Positions 36,515 to 46,769 of a DNA stretch of 64,000 bases are shown in pieces. Within the stretch, counting starts at the first letter, position 1, and every line of letters begins with the position of its first letter. The position numbers were made by a program, and so were the translations under genes. Under the pieces are notes generated by a model. The model searched no databases. It saw nothing but the letters and a program-made list of their open reading frames with translations, and was not told the origin of the DNA. The stretch is taken from positions 35,674,953 to 35,738,952 of the forward strand of contig JAVGWX010000007.1 of assembly GCA_036924085.1 (NCBI GenBank), read 5' to 3'. Source of the DNA: Ariolimax columbianus (taxonomy: Eukaryota > Mollusca > Gastropoda > Stylommatophora > Arionidae).

Positions 36515-36790
36515 GGGTTTTGAGACTGACCTGTTTTCCGTGGGTCTAATACCAGCACATGTTCACTATTAGACCCCACGAAGGTGCTCTCTTTTGACAG
36601 TCATTCTACACTATTGGCGTGTTTAGTTAATTTTAGCCTCAGGCTCCACTCCTGATAGTGCTCTTCCGTCAATTCCTTTATCAAACACTGGATGCAGACC
36701 AACCGAGCCACAGAGGGCATAACCCCAGATTTCTGAGGGTCTAAATCCAGCACCAGTTTCATATTAGACCCCAGAAGAGTGGTCTCGGCA
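36515..36790 (-). rRNA. degenerate 18S/28S hybrid modules (pseudogene)
   Basis: A diverged copy of the 18S block around 'aaaggaattgacggaagagc' (minus strand, 36602-36690) is followed on the minus strand by a 28S-like block ('ggggtctaatagtgaacatg', 'tgctggtattagacc'; 36520-36590). Another 28S-like block ('ggggtctaatatgaaactgg', 'tgctggatttagaccctcag') lies at 36720-36780, directly after the intact 18S. Both 28S blocks follow the same 18S motif at the same place, so the 18S-28S junction has been duplicated. Confidence 0.72.
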
Positions 36791-36811
36791 TGTCAGTCAT
36801 TTCAGTGTTGG

Positions 36812-36835
36812 CCGTGTTGAGTCAAATTAAGCCGC

Positions 36836-36884
<49 letters not shown>

Positions 36885-38050
36885 TTTGCAACCATACTTC
36901 CCCTGGAACCCAAACACTTTGGTTTCCCGGAAGCTGCCCGCAGAGTCATCGAAGCAACTCCTGCGGATCGCTAGTCGGCATCGTTTATGGTCAGAACTAC
37001 GACGGTATCTGATCGTCTTCGCGCCTCTGACTTTCGTTCTTGATTAATGAAAACATTCTTGACAAATGCTTTCGCAGTAGCTCGTCTTGCGGCGATCCAA
37101 GAATTTCACCTCTAACGCCGCAATACAAATGCCCCCGTTTGCCCCTGTTAATCATTACCTCCAGTTCTGAAAACCAACAAAATAGAACCGAGGTCCTATT
37201 CCATTATTCCATGCACCATTATTCAGGCAGCCGAGGCCTGCTTTGAACACTCTAATTTTTTCAAAGTAAACGCGCCGGCCACCCAGGACGCTCAGCGAAG
37301 AGCACCCGTGGGAGAGAGCCGGCAGACGGTAGGGCAGGAGACAACGGGCAGTGAACCGGCGCGAGCCGGACCGCCCGCCTGCGCCTGAGATCCAACTACG
37401 AGCTTTTTAACTGCAACAACTTTAATATACGCTATTGGAGCTGGAATTACCGCGGCTGCTGGCACCAGACTTGCCCTCCAATAGATCCTCGTTAAAGGGT
37501 TTAAAGTGTACTCATTCCAATTACGGGGCCTCGAAAGAGTCCCGTATTGTTATTTTTCGTCACTACCTCCCCGTGCCGGGAGTGGGTAAGTTGCGCGCCT
37601 GCTGCCTTCCTTGGATGTGGTAGCCGTTTCTCATGCTCCCTCTCCGGAATCGAACCCTGATTCCCCGTTACCCGTTACAAACATGGTAGGCATGTCACGT
37701 ACCATCGACATTTGATAGGGCAGACATTTGAAAGATGCGTCGCCGGCACATGAGGCCATGCGATCAGCACAAAGTTATCCAGAGTCACCAGTGGGGACGC
37801 CCCAACCCCGCGAGGGGAAACGACGATTGGTTTTGAACTAATAAAAGCGCTCTTTCCGCGAGGGTCGGAGCTTGGTAAGCATGTATTAGCTCTAGAATTG
37901 CCACAGTTATCCAAGTAGGATCATGTCATCTAAGGAACCTCGACTGATTTAATGAGCCATTCGCGGTTTCACCGTGAGACAGTGTGAACTTAGACATGCA
38001 TGGCTTAATCTTTGAGACAAGCATATGACTACTGGCAGGATCAACCAGAT
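36812..38050 (-). rRNA. 18S rRNA, 5' two thirds (truncated copy)
   Basis: The reverse complement starts 'tctggttgatcctgccagta' and continues through 'gcatgtctaagttcacactg', the universally conserved 'gccagcagccgcggtaattc', 'gtgaaattcttggatcgccg' and 'aaaggaattgacggaagggc', stopping after 'tttgactcaacacgg' at 36812. About 1240 of roughly 1850 nt are present. It looks well conserved. The V4 region is GC-rich. It breaks directly into 28S-derived sequence, so it cannot make a complete 18S. Confidence 0.93.
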
Positions 38051-38681
38051 ATCTGTCGGAGACGTACGTACAGCACACACCGGTCGGCGGAGGAAGGGTG
38101 TGTAAAAAGCCTCACTGGGACGGCCGCAGGGACCGACTGACGGGACGGACGGACGGTTTGTTCCACTCGTCCCTCACTCCGTCGACCTAGGACTGCCTGA
38201 CAGGGGCCTCCCACACGCACCAGACGACCGACCGACCGGGCTCGCTCGAGGAGGGATGGCAGCGCTCTGTGCAGAACGGATCCCAACGATCTCGGCGATG
38301 CATTTCACTGGGACTAGGAGACAATTTGGCCTGCCGGCCTGCCCTTCTCCGTAGGAGAACGCAGGGCCTCGAGGCAACGATTCCTGCTTTCCATTTGCCG
38401 GTCACAAGCTCTTTGCGAGAGTCGGACCACCAGCGAGACGTACTGTCGAGCTCTGCTATAAGCCTTAGATAAATCACCACGGACGGACCACGTTTCCTGA
38501 TACGGACCAGACTAGCGCGCCTCGGTGGAGGAGCCACTACAACAAACCGCACCCAATTCGCTCTACGGGGAAAGGCAGGCGAGCGTTTTCCGCAAGCCCG
38601 CGCTATCGCTCCGCCTGGCGGGACTGAGATCGCTTTACGAACACTGGTTGAAATTGAGTCGCTGCGGCGAGACAACTACCC
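38051..38681 (-). other. rDNA 5' external transcribed spacer (inferred)
   Basis: This GC-rich stretch lies immediately upstream of the 18S 5' end on the minus strand, exactly where the external transcribed spacer lies in rDNA. It contains short tandem runs such as ccgtccgtccgt and ggtcggtcggtcg. It ends abruptly at the target-site duplication. Open frames in it are GC-composition artefacts. Confidence 0.65.
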
Positions 38682-38701
38682 CAGATGAATGAAGGTGATA
38701 T
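38682..38701. repeat. target-site duplication, right copy (rDNA composite)
   Basis: It matches 35131-35150 with one difference. The LINE reading frame (FYITFIH) runs into it from the right. Confidence 0.88.
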
Positions 38702-39265
38702 AAAAGGGCTGATTCTGTTTGCTAGACTTTTCTTTCCTAAAGTTGCCAGAGAGAAACAAAATCAGGTTGATCATTGATCTTCCAGAACTGAATCCACACA
38801 TTGACTCTGGATACACACTCAGCCAGTTTTTGTAGCCATAGTGAAATGATTCTGATGAAGACTTTGTCCACAACACTGAGCAGAGAGATGCCTCGATAGT
38901 TATTACAGTCACTTCTATCACCTTTATTGTGGAGGAAGTCTAACGTCTGGTCAGGCAAAATATACTGGTCAAACATGTTAGTCAGGGTCAGGCAAAACAT
39001 ACTGGCCAAGACCCTCACCTTGGCTTTCTAGTAGCCCTCCCTGGAAACGGGCTGTTTTCATGGCAGCCTGGATAACAAGGTGGGGGATCGATGTGATCCC
39101 TGTAGTAGTGAGTGACATGCAGATGAAGCCAAGCATAGCACAACCACCTGGAGTACCCCGGTCCACCTTCATTAGCACGCTCAGAATGGGAGGGAAGCTA
39201 CTGCAATCCACCACTTAACGTCCTTTTCAGGGCACACAAAAGAGTAACTTACTCATTGTGGGCAT
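38702..39265 (-). mobile_element. LINE, 5' half with reverse transcriptase N-terminal blocks (split by the rDNA insert)
   Basis: Minus-strand frames give HNKGDRSDCNNYRGISLLSV, then VDKVF, LQKLAECV, a YPESMCGFSSGRSMI block and QNQPFYITFIH. This is the canonical N-terminal order of a non-LTR reverse transcriptase. A frameshift lies between the first and second half. The module upstream (38948-39265) recurs at 27612-27850. The frame continues beyond the rDNA composite at 35130. Confidence 0.85.
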
Positions 39266-39720
39266 TAGCAAACAACAACAACAACATCACCTTTATTTTT
39301 GTGCATCTCTCATTTCTTGAGGTATAATCGCCTCTTTCAACTACTGCATAACATCATATACAGTGGTTGCAAGCGTTTGATTAAATTACGTGGGATCCTG
39401 TCACTGCATAGTAATCTGCTCGAGGTCAAGCTAACAATGGCTTAATTAAGATCTTCTATAGATGGTCAGATGGGAATGCTTTTAATAGCATCAAGGACTT
39501 GGTCTGTATTCTTCTTCTTTTCTTATTTCAGCATTCCACAAAGCTATTGCTTTATTTCTTTTCCTTGTCTTAAGTTTTTTCTTTCTTAATTTTTTGTTGA
39601 ATATACAAAATATTTAATAAGAATTAAATGAACATATACTAAATTAATAACTAATGAATGAGTTATACACAAAAAAAAGAATGAGACACTAAAATATATG
39701 TATGTACATATGGATATATT
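39266..39720. other. intron sequence, nothing recognised
   Basis: AT-rich intron sequence without recognisable coding or repeat structure beyond short T-rich runs. Confidence 0.35.
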
Positions 39721-39724
39721 TCCC

Positions 39725-40075
39725 GAGTGGTTTGCCGAGGTCTGTGTGTATGACAAGGACAAGAATAGCACAATTGCCCCACAGAGACCTTGTCATAGGA
39801 AGCAACTAACTGTGTGACATGGCATAACACCAGCCATGGTTAGGTGGTTTATGAAGATCAGCATAGATGGTGCCTATTAGGCTGCGAGTCTACTTTGTTC
39901 TAGTGTTTGAGTCTATTAAGATGGGCTCGCACATCAGATAACCATCCTCCATAGTGGAGTAATAAGCTGCTCGAGCCTAGTCCGCTAAGCAGGAAATCCT
40001 CCTCCTGGCTACATCCATCTCACATCAGAGATGGGACCTGTACATGGGCTTATGTCCCTGTAAAAGAACAGGCTG
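39725..40075 (+). repeat. inverted repeat, left arm
   Basis: This segment and 40400-40775 are diverged reverse complements over about 350 bp. Shared words include 'gtatgacaaggacaagaata', 'taaccatggctgg' (complement), 'tgcgagtctactttgttcta' and 'tgtttgagtctat'. A spacer of about 325 bp separates the arms. Related single copies lie near 3330-3500 and 51680. Confidence 0.75.
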
Positions 40076-40399
40076 ACTAAGACTAAAATATGGATATATG
40101 GATTTAGTCTTAATGGGATAAAATTCTTCTTGTAAATATGACATATATATGCTATCATATACATTGTGCATATGAACATACTTTCTTGGAATGTCATTGA
40201 GTTCTTCAATATTATGTGCTAGTGTTTTGCTACTATGAATCTGCTTTTCCCTTCAACCCAAATATATATTCTAGAGTGTTCCTCATGTTTTGTACATTGA
40301 CCAATAGCAAATTATATTGCCACATATATTTTAGGTATACAGTTATGTATATACACTCTTTGTAAAACAGTAAATCCAATTGATCTTAGTTTTTAGTCG

Positions 40400-40775
40400 A
40401 CCTGTACTTCTACAGGGGCAGATGCCCCTATGCAGGTCGCAGCTCTGCAATGAGCTGAATGTAGCTGGAAGAAGGGTTTATTGCTTAGCGGGCTAGGCTA
40501 AAGCAGCTTAATACGGCGTTGGGACAAGCACTTACGGAGGGTGGTTAACCAATGTGCGAGTCCATCTTGATAGACTCAAACACTAGAGCAAAGTAGACCC
40601 GCAGCCTGTTAGGCGCCATCTAAGCTGCTCTTAAAAAACTACCTAACCATGGCTGGTCTTATGCCATGTTACACAGTTAGTAGTCTCTTACTACATGCTT
40701 TCTGAGAAGCAGTAGTACTATTCTTGTCCTTGTCATACACAAAGACCGCAGCAGGCTACTTGGGGTCTAAGATTC
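40400..40775 (-). repeat. inverted repeat, right arm
   Basis: Reverse-complement partner of 39725-40075. The pair could be a fold-back element or two oppositely oriented copies of one short interspersed repeat. The presence of lone copies elsewhere favours the latter. Confidence 0.75.
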
Positions 40776-41375
40776 AATTGATCTTAGATAGTTATACTCC
40801 CTAAAAAAGTTTGTACATGTGTCTGAATTAATCACTGCCATCATTAGATTGCTCAGCAGCAATTGGCCTCCATACTTTTTGTTACATATTCCTCCTTTCA
40901 TAAATTGTGTCATAGGTTTTTGTTGTTTTTAACACAAATGAAATTTTTAACAATGAAATAAAGAACACATTTAGTACTCATTTACTGCATCACCATTATT
41001 TACTCATTGTACTCAAATGGTTTCTTTTCCTAATTCTTTTTATTTAAGGTGAAGGTGTAGTTATCATTAGATTTGGATGTATATAATATTTTATTGTTTA
41101 AAATGAATGTATAGTTATCATAAGATTTTGATAAATATTTTTTTTTCTCTTTAAGTGGAGGTATATTTATATATATATAGACTACACTAGTACAGCAGGG
41201 TTGCCACTTGAAAGTTGAATAGTCTTGGTCAGCACTTGGTTCACTACTCTGATGCAAATAGCAAACTATGAGTCGCTGGCTGCTGTCAGCTCATTCACTG
41301 TGCTGAATCGGCCCCACCCACTTGATGTCTGAGGTGTTATTGAGCAACGAGTGCTGCCTTGTCTGTGGTAACCTA
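40776..41375. other. intron sequence with a partial SINE-like head
   Basis: Mostly AT-rich intron. At 41215-41320, 'gagtcgctggctgctgtcag' and nearby words match, in antisense, the head of the subfamily-2 SINE-like repeat at 46115 ('ctgacagcagccagcaaccc'). Confidence 0.45.
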
Positions 41376-41379
41376 CATA

Positions 41380-42100
41380 TATGCTTTGGTCTGTGCCAAT
41401 TTATAACTGGATGTCAAAGACAGAATTCTTAGCATGCACAGCATCTTCAAGATTAGGGTTGTCACACCATTGTCTAATATATCCCAGAACTAGTTGTATC
41501 TCTTCATTATGGAAACATTCTAACCGTCTACATAGTAATATAGATAGTGTGAAGATGCCCAGTCCATATTCAACAACTGGCAAGTACCAATTGATGCTAT
41601 AGGTTGTTCTTGTTTGCGTTCAGGATCTTTTGGTCATGCTATATCTGCAGGCCAGTCACCATGATGAAGTCTGTAGTCTTCACCAGGTCAGAGCGGCTGC
41701 CCCACAGCTTTTGTCTCAGCTCCGCACTTTCTGGCCAGGTCTGGTATCTCATTTCCCTATAGGTTGGGCATTCCTGTAGTATATGTTCAGGGTTCTGGCA
41801 TCCCGTTCCACATGGGCACTCATCGGTGTGCGAGATCTTCAGTCGGTATAGATGTTCTAGTAGTCTGCAGTGTCCAGTTCTCAGGCGAAACAAGGTAGTT
41901 TGTTGATTTCATTTCAGTTGGTGAATTGGGTCTGGTGTACAGCTTATGTTTCTGTCTTCTCTCCATTAGTTTATATACTGATATAGGTTGAAAAGCAGTC
42001 ATTCCAAGTTTGCCGTTGCCATAGTCTTGAGTGCTCCCATGTCTCACTTGCATCTCTGTATGGTCTGGTGCATCTATAAAAGAGGCTACGATCAAAAGTT
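41380..42100 (-). mobile_element. I-like LINE 3' fragment, second lineage (degenerate)
   Basis: The minus strand gives LRTGHCRLLEHLYRLKISHT, DECPCGTG, EHILQECPTYREMR and a C-terminus DLVKTTDFIMVTG. The layout equals the FRLRTGHNRL / CPCGTG / EHLLQNC end of the I-like LINE at 57505-59608, but the sequence differs clearly, so it is a related lineage. Preceding frames up to about 42100 probably belong to the same element but are too damaged to be sure. Confidence 0.7.
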
Positions 42101-42809
42101 ACTCTGAACACCACATCATGTCTACTTGCCCCTTTAAGCATCGTGGGAGCTTAGAGCTGCCTTTCTTAGTTCAAATGTGCTTCATCAGCTGTTGTAAGCC
42201 TGTGTTGCTGTAGGATTTCTGCAATGTCATCTGCCCATCTGCCATGTGATCTTCTTTGTGCTTTTGTAGTTCCTCTATTGTCACACCATCTTTGTTTTGA
42301 GTTACCTTAATCATAACCTTTAATATTAACTATCTTGAGTAGCTCTTTCAATGTCAGTACTAAACATGCATGCAAAATACTGAATTTATTATTTAACAAA
42401 AATTCTCATAATTGTTTTATTGTTAAATAATAACATATTGTGTACCTTAATTGTTGTTAGTTTACATTTTTCAGCTATTGCATATTCTATTCTCATTCTT
42501 TTTGCTTTTTTAAACCAATCACTCTGGACATTATTGGGTAGTTATTTGCTAATTAAAAATTAAATTATTTAAGATAGCATAATGTTGATTTTGTTGTGTT
42601 GTTGACAGCAAAATGGAATAAATTTAACTTACATTTATGCCTCATTGGGACAGGAAATATGTTTATAAGTTATCTAGTGAAGTTCATTAGTAACACAATA
42701 TTAGTTCACCATTTCTATTGATATTAATTTTTTTAAATATAATAGCACTGAAACTCCCTTAAAGGCAATGAATCCTTTAGGTAACACCAGCCGGACTTCT
42801 GCAAACATA

Positions 42810-44095
42810 CGAGGGGGCTTCGAATGAAAACCTTAAATATATTTTTTTGGTAAATTTATCCTGAAAAAGTGAAATACAGCTGTGTCATTGCGGTCAATAC
42901 AAGCCCCCCAGTGCCTATAAAGTGCATAGATTCATGTTGAAAAAATGTCTCTTCGTCATGTGATGTGTATAACTACTCATGGCACCACCTACTGGATCTC
43001 TTCATTAGACCTGAAAGTCTTTCCTCCCAATGTCTCTTTCAGTGATCCAAAGACGTGAAATCACTTGGAGTTAGGTCTAGTCAGTACGGTAGATCAGGCA
43101 TACATTAAAAATAGAGGTCCTCAATGGTGGCATCTGTTGCACGGGCAGTGTGGGGTTGAGCATTGTCATGTTGGAAAAGAACGCCTTTACCCAGAAGCCC
43201 ACATTGTTTGGATTTGATTGAAGGTTGAAGATGATTCCTAAGAAGATCTTTATACATGGCACTGGTGACAGTGTTGCCCCTGGACATATAGTGCTCTAAA
43301 ATAACGCCTCATTCATCCCAAAAGAGAGTCAGCATAACCTTTTCTGCAGATTGCTGCTTGCAAAACTTCTTCGGTTTTGGTGGGAGAGATGGCACCGTTC
43401 CTTACTCATTCTCTTTGTTTCAGGCTCATGGTAGTGAACCCATGTTTCATCTCCAGTAACAATTCTTGCTAGAAAACCATCACTTCTGCTTCAAAGTGCT
43501 GCAAAAGTTCCTGACAGGCATAAATACATCATTGTTTCAGTTCTGGAGTAAGCTGCAATGACACCCACCTTGCAGACTCTTTGTGGTACTGTAGCACATC
43601 ATGGATAATATAGTGTGCTGAACCTTGACTGATGTCCAGATATGCTGCAATTTCATTCACAATCAATTGGCTATTTTTCTTTACAAGTTGGTCAACGACT
43701 GCAACCAACACTGGGGTAACTATTCGGTGTGCCTGACCCGGTTGTGAACAGTCTGTCACAGAACTCACACTGTTTTGGAACTTCCTGCTCCACTCATACA
43801 CTTCCTGGAGTGAAAGACATGCATCACAGTGCTGGACTTTCTTTTGCTGATTAATTTCTATAGGTTTCACCCCTTCGCTGCTCTGAAAATGATTAACAGA
43901 ATGCTGCTCTTCTTTGGTGCATGTCAATAGTGGGGTGGCCATCTTTTAACTGCAATTATGATGTCATGTTGATTTTCTGCACCGTGATGGCACGTGCAGG
44001 ACACTCCTTAACAACCATATTAACAAGTTACAATACAGAGGCGTGGTTTTTCTCAATTCTATCCCACTTTTAAGGTTCTCAATTGAAGTCCCTTG
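42810..44095 (-). mobile_element. mariner-like DNA transposon (inactivated)
   Basis: Terminal inverted repeats 'cgagggggcttcgaatgaaa' (42810) and 'caagggacttcaattgagaa' (reverse complement of the 44095 end) are flanked by TA at 42808-42809 and 44096-44097. Total length is 1286 bp, usual for mariner. The minus strand encodes a transposase: GVKPIEINQ, ACLSLQEVYEWSRKFQN, PGQAHRIVTPV and NEIAAYLDISQGSAHYI near 43940-43530, then GDETW-region remnants, MSRGNTVTSAMYKDLLRNHL and VLFQHDNAQPHTARAT near 43290-43100. Frameshifts and stops between the blocks mean it is not functional. It lies inside the large intron. Confidence 0.92.
43529..43942 (-). pseudogene. mariner transposase, N-terminal half
   Basis: A 137-codon open remnant starts MATPLLTCTKEEQ and contains the paired helix-turn-helix region (ACLSLQEVYEWSRKF and NEIAAYLDISQGSAHYI). 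The catalytic half follows in other frames at about 43500-43080. The DNA-binding part is still recognisable but the gene is broken. Confidence 0.88.
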
Positions 44096-44235
44096 TAGAT
44101 AGAGAACATATTGAAAGAACGTAACTTATCACAGAGCCACACTCCAAGAGCATGTAACAGAAAGTCATTAAAAGTAGCACCCTTACTTCTCTGTGGATAT
44201 GGTGACAAGATCTATGTAAAATAAATTGAGCAATT

Positions 44236-44248
44236 ATCGCATACAATC
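44236..44248. repeat. target-site duplication of the SINE-like repeat
   Basis: atcgcatacaatc is repeated exactly at 44575-44587. Confidence 0.9.
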
Positions 44249-44574
44249 TTCTTCTTCGTTCGTTCTCAATCTCCCGCTACCAAACCCTGAAAGGGCTTAA
44301 GTAGCAGAATGTAGTCCAGAGAACGGAGTGCGTTGTGTTGTAGTTTACAGCTTGGCTGCGATATTTGCACCTTTCGGTCCAACACATCCGCATTTTTTGA
44401 GTACCGGGTTAGCATTCCCTCTTCGATCCCTTCTCCTTGGCCAGTCTGCCCTGCTGCAGCCTGTTATCCAGGATCACCACGTGGAGGTGTAGAAGGGTCT
44501 TGGCAGCTCTGGTTCGCTGGCCCTGACGCTAGCAGTCAGCTATGGGTCGCTGACCACTGCAGCATCTTGATCCC
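44249..44574 (-). repeat. SINE-like repeat, subfamily 1 (complete copy)
   Basis: A 326-bp element flanked by an exact 13-bp duplication. The minus strand starts 'gggatcaagatgctgcagtg', includes 'gggccagcgaaccagagctg', 'cacgtggtgatcctggataa' and 'ggaccgaaaggtgcaaatat', and ends 'gggagattgagaacgaacg' plus AAGAAGAA. I see no clear tRNA, 7SL or 5S head. The end ACGAAGAAGAA resembles the I-like LINE tail, suggesting shared machinery. It is the reference copy for this family in the window. Confidence 0.88.
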
Positions 44575-44587
44575 ATCGCATACAATC

Positions 44588-45403
44588 AAGTCCACCTAGT
44601 TATAAATTAATTGAGCTCAGTGGTCGGTTAAAGTTTATTATGTTTTGTTGTGTTTAATGTAGTTTTCTCTTTTCTGTTTATTATAATAGGATGATGTGGC
44701 TCCATGTCATTTATGTTACATAATGAATTTCTTGTACTACATAGCAAAATAACTTTAAATGTGCATTGTTAAATATAGTAACTTATTTTTTCTTATTATG
44801 ATAACATGCTGTAAACTATTTTATTAATTTCCTTGTGCCATTGTTTGAGGAGTGGGAAATTTACAACACACTTATGCAATCTGGTCCACCAAACGTATCA
44901 GTCTGGCCCTCAAAGAGGTTTTTGAAAAATTGCAACAACAAAAAATTAAAAATATAGAAACAGAACAAATTCTAATTTATCTAGTTGTGGAATGAAATGA
45001 AATCCAAAACTACAAATGTGAATAAATAAGTAGAAAATAAATTGCCAGCACACAGATAAATCTGTTATTGTTGCTGATTAGCAGAACCACTGACTCATAA
45101 GTCCTTAGTCCCTTTTGGCTATTTATTCATTAATTCCCCTTTTCTTAACCAAATAAATTAGTTTTGTCCACTTTCATAAGAACTACATGTTGCTGTTGTT
45201 TGACGTTTTGAATTTTATAAGCATACTTAGAAAATACTGACATGTAATTACATAATTGACTCTAATGGACTAGAATAAATATATGAAGATTATGTTAATT
45301 GGCAGTTATGGTAATGGTAATTGTGATTTGCATTGCTGTACTAATCTGATATATATATATTAGATATATGAATTACATTAATTTACTTGTATGTTTATTG
45401 TAG
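44588..45403. other. intron sequence, nothing recognised
   Basis: AT-rich intron sequence before the exon at 45404. No repeat or coding similarity is recognised. Confidence 0.4.
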
Positions 45404-45568
45404 GTACAATTTAAGGAAAGAGAGCTTAATTCAGTCCTCCAGATACAAGAGTCTTATCAGCAGAGTGTCCGAGATCTTACAGTGAAAATGGAGAAAGCCA
45501 ACATCCAGTTGGCTCGTAATCTTGTTTCCATGACTACACCTCTGGAAACTCAGATAAAAGATCACAAG
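45404..45568 (+). CDS. spectrin-repeat exon (55 codons)
   Basis: The acceptor is tgtttattgtag|GTACAA and the donor is CACAAG|GTGAAG; 165 bases, phase 0 on both sides. The translation opens VQFKERELNSVLQIQESYQQ and ends LETQIKDHK. The first residues complete the 'LKQQITEHN' linker of the exon at 25603 into a normal A-helix start. The last residues form the next linker, so the exon covers about half a repeat shifted by one linker. It is in frame with all other exons. Confidence 0.85.
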
Positions 45569-45744
45569 GTGAAGGAAATAGTGTCAGAGATTAACTGCAC
45601 CACTTTGAAGATAGCACATATGCACCTATTTTTTTAACTCGAGAGTAGGATGAGGAAAGTGGCAGTAGAATACATCATTGGCATTCCAAACAAAACTTTA
45701 TCCAGATCTTGTGCATGCAAATTAGTTAATCCCTTTTACCTTTA

Positions 45745-46065
45745 TTCTTCTTCAACATTCATTCTCAATCTCCCGCTACCAAGCCCTGAAAAGTTTTTGC
45801 AAGTAACAGTATGTTTACACGACTGCGATATTTGCACCTTTCAGTCCAACACATCCGACATGACATGACATTTTTGAGTACCGCGTTAGCCTTCCCACTT
45901 TGATCCCTTCTTAGTCAGTCTGCCCTGTTCCAGCTTGTTATCCAGGATCACCATGTGGAGATGGAGAAGGATCTTGGCAGCTCTGAGTCGCTAGCCCTGA
46001 TGCTAGCAGTCAGCTTTGGGTCACTGAGCGCTACAGCTCAAGCACCGATCAACCTCTTGATACCT
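45745..46065 (-). repeat. SINE-like repeat, subfamily 1 (copy in intron)
   Basis: Antisense copy: 'tctcaatctcccgctaccaa' at the tail end (45767-45786), then 'gttatccaggatcaccatgt' and 'ggcagctctgagtcgctagc', ending near 46060. An ATTCTTCTTC tail is at 45745. Flanks 'aatcccttttac' and 'aaatccttttac' are an approximate duplication. Confidence 0.78.
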
Positions 46066-46114
46066 TAAATCCTTTTACAAGACACATAATCTAACCCAAG
46101 GATCTCAAACTCAA

Positions 46115-46410
46115 ACTGTGGCCGAAGATGCAGCAGTGAATGAGCTGACAGCAGCCAGCAACCCATATCTAACTACTTACAGTGAACTATAGCTGACCAA
46201 GACCCTATTTCGGCTCCAAGCAGCGGCCCTGGGAACAGGCTGCACTAGTGTAGTCTGGCTAAGAGAATAGGGATTGCAGTTAGAAAGCAAACCCGGTACC
46301 TAAGATAGTCAGCTGAATCCAGATGTGTTTGACCGAAAGACACAGATGTTGCAGCCTTGTTGTAAACTACAACACATTGTCCTTTTCAGGATGAACATTG
46401 AAGAAGAAGA
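46115..46410 (+). repeat. SINE-like repeat, subfamily 2 (copy 2)
   Basis: It includes 'tgacagcagccagcaaccca' and 'ccaagaccctatttcggctc' and ends with GAAGAAGAAGAA at about 46400. The flanking sequence 'actcaaac' on both sides is a possible short duplication. Confidence 0.7.
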
Positions 46411-46769
46411 AGAAACTCAAACCATCCCAATGGCCGCATGAGGACAACTTTGATAATCTGCTGACCCCAACTGCATTTAAACATATATATGCCATTATTT
46501 TTTTTAAAAATCATATTGTGAAATGTAAAACATTCAAACACAAGTGGAACTTATGGAAAACCAATCCAATTAAAAAACAGACTTGCTAGCACTAACCAAC
46601 TTATAATCTCATTTTTTAGTCACTCTTTGCACACCTGGTTTGCAGTGTTTTGCCTCAGGCAGCACATTAATATCAGGTTTGATATTTAACTTAACATCTT
46701 TATACTGCTTTAGAAGACTGCGGAGCCTGTGTACAACTAGTTTCTTCTACTTCACTTGATCTAAAAACT

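Larger units (their letters stand above)
35151..38681 (-). mobile_element. composite rDNA-derived retroelement inserted in a LINE
   Basis: The minus strand reads, 5' to 3': about 630 bp of rDNA external spacer, about 1240 nt of 18S from its 5' end, a switch at 36812 into degenerate 28S 3'-domain modules that are partly repeated, about 540 bp of unidentified sequence, and a terminal AGCGTACGAAGAAGAAGAAGA tract at 35151-35172. A near-perfect 20-bp duplication flanks it, and the two LINE halves outside rejoin in order. The 3' terminal motif matches the I-like LINE copies at 29440-29460 and 34812-34830. This is what a LINE-mobilised, SINE-like composite with an rRNA-derived body would look like. 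Assembly error is an alternative, but it would not produce a target-site duplication with a LINE-type tail. No long open frame is expected or seen. Confidence 0.8.

Noticed and set aside
36812..38050. Functional rRNA locus
   Set aside because: The 18S stops after about two thirds and is fused to degenerate 28S pieces. There is no ITS or 5.8S, and the block is flanked by a target-site duplication inside a LINE.
38041..38675. Several GC-rich minus-strand frames of 67-162 codons
   Set aside because: They lie in the rDNA external spacer. GC-rich DNA has few stops, and no protein motif is present.
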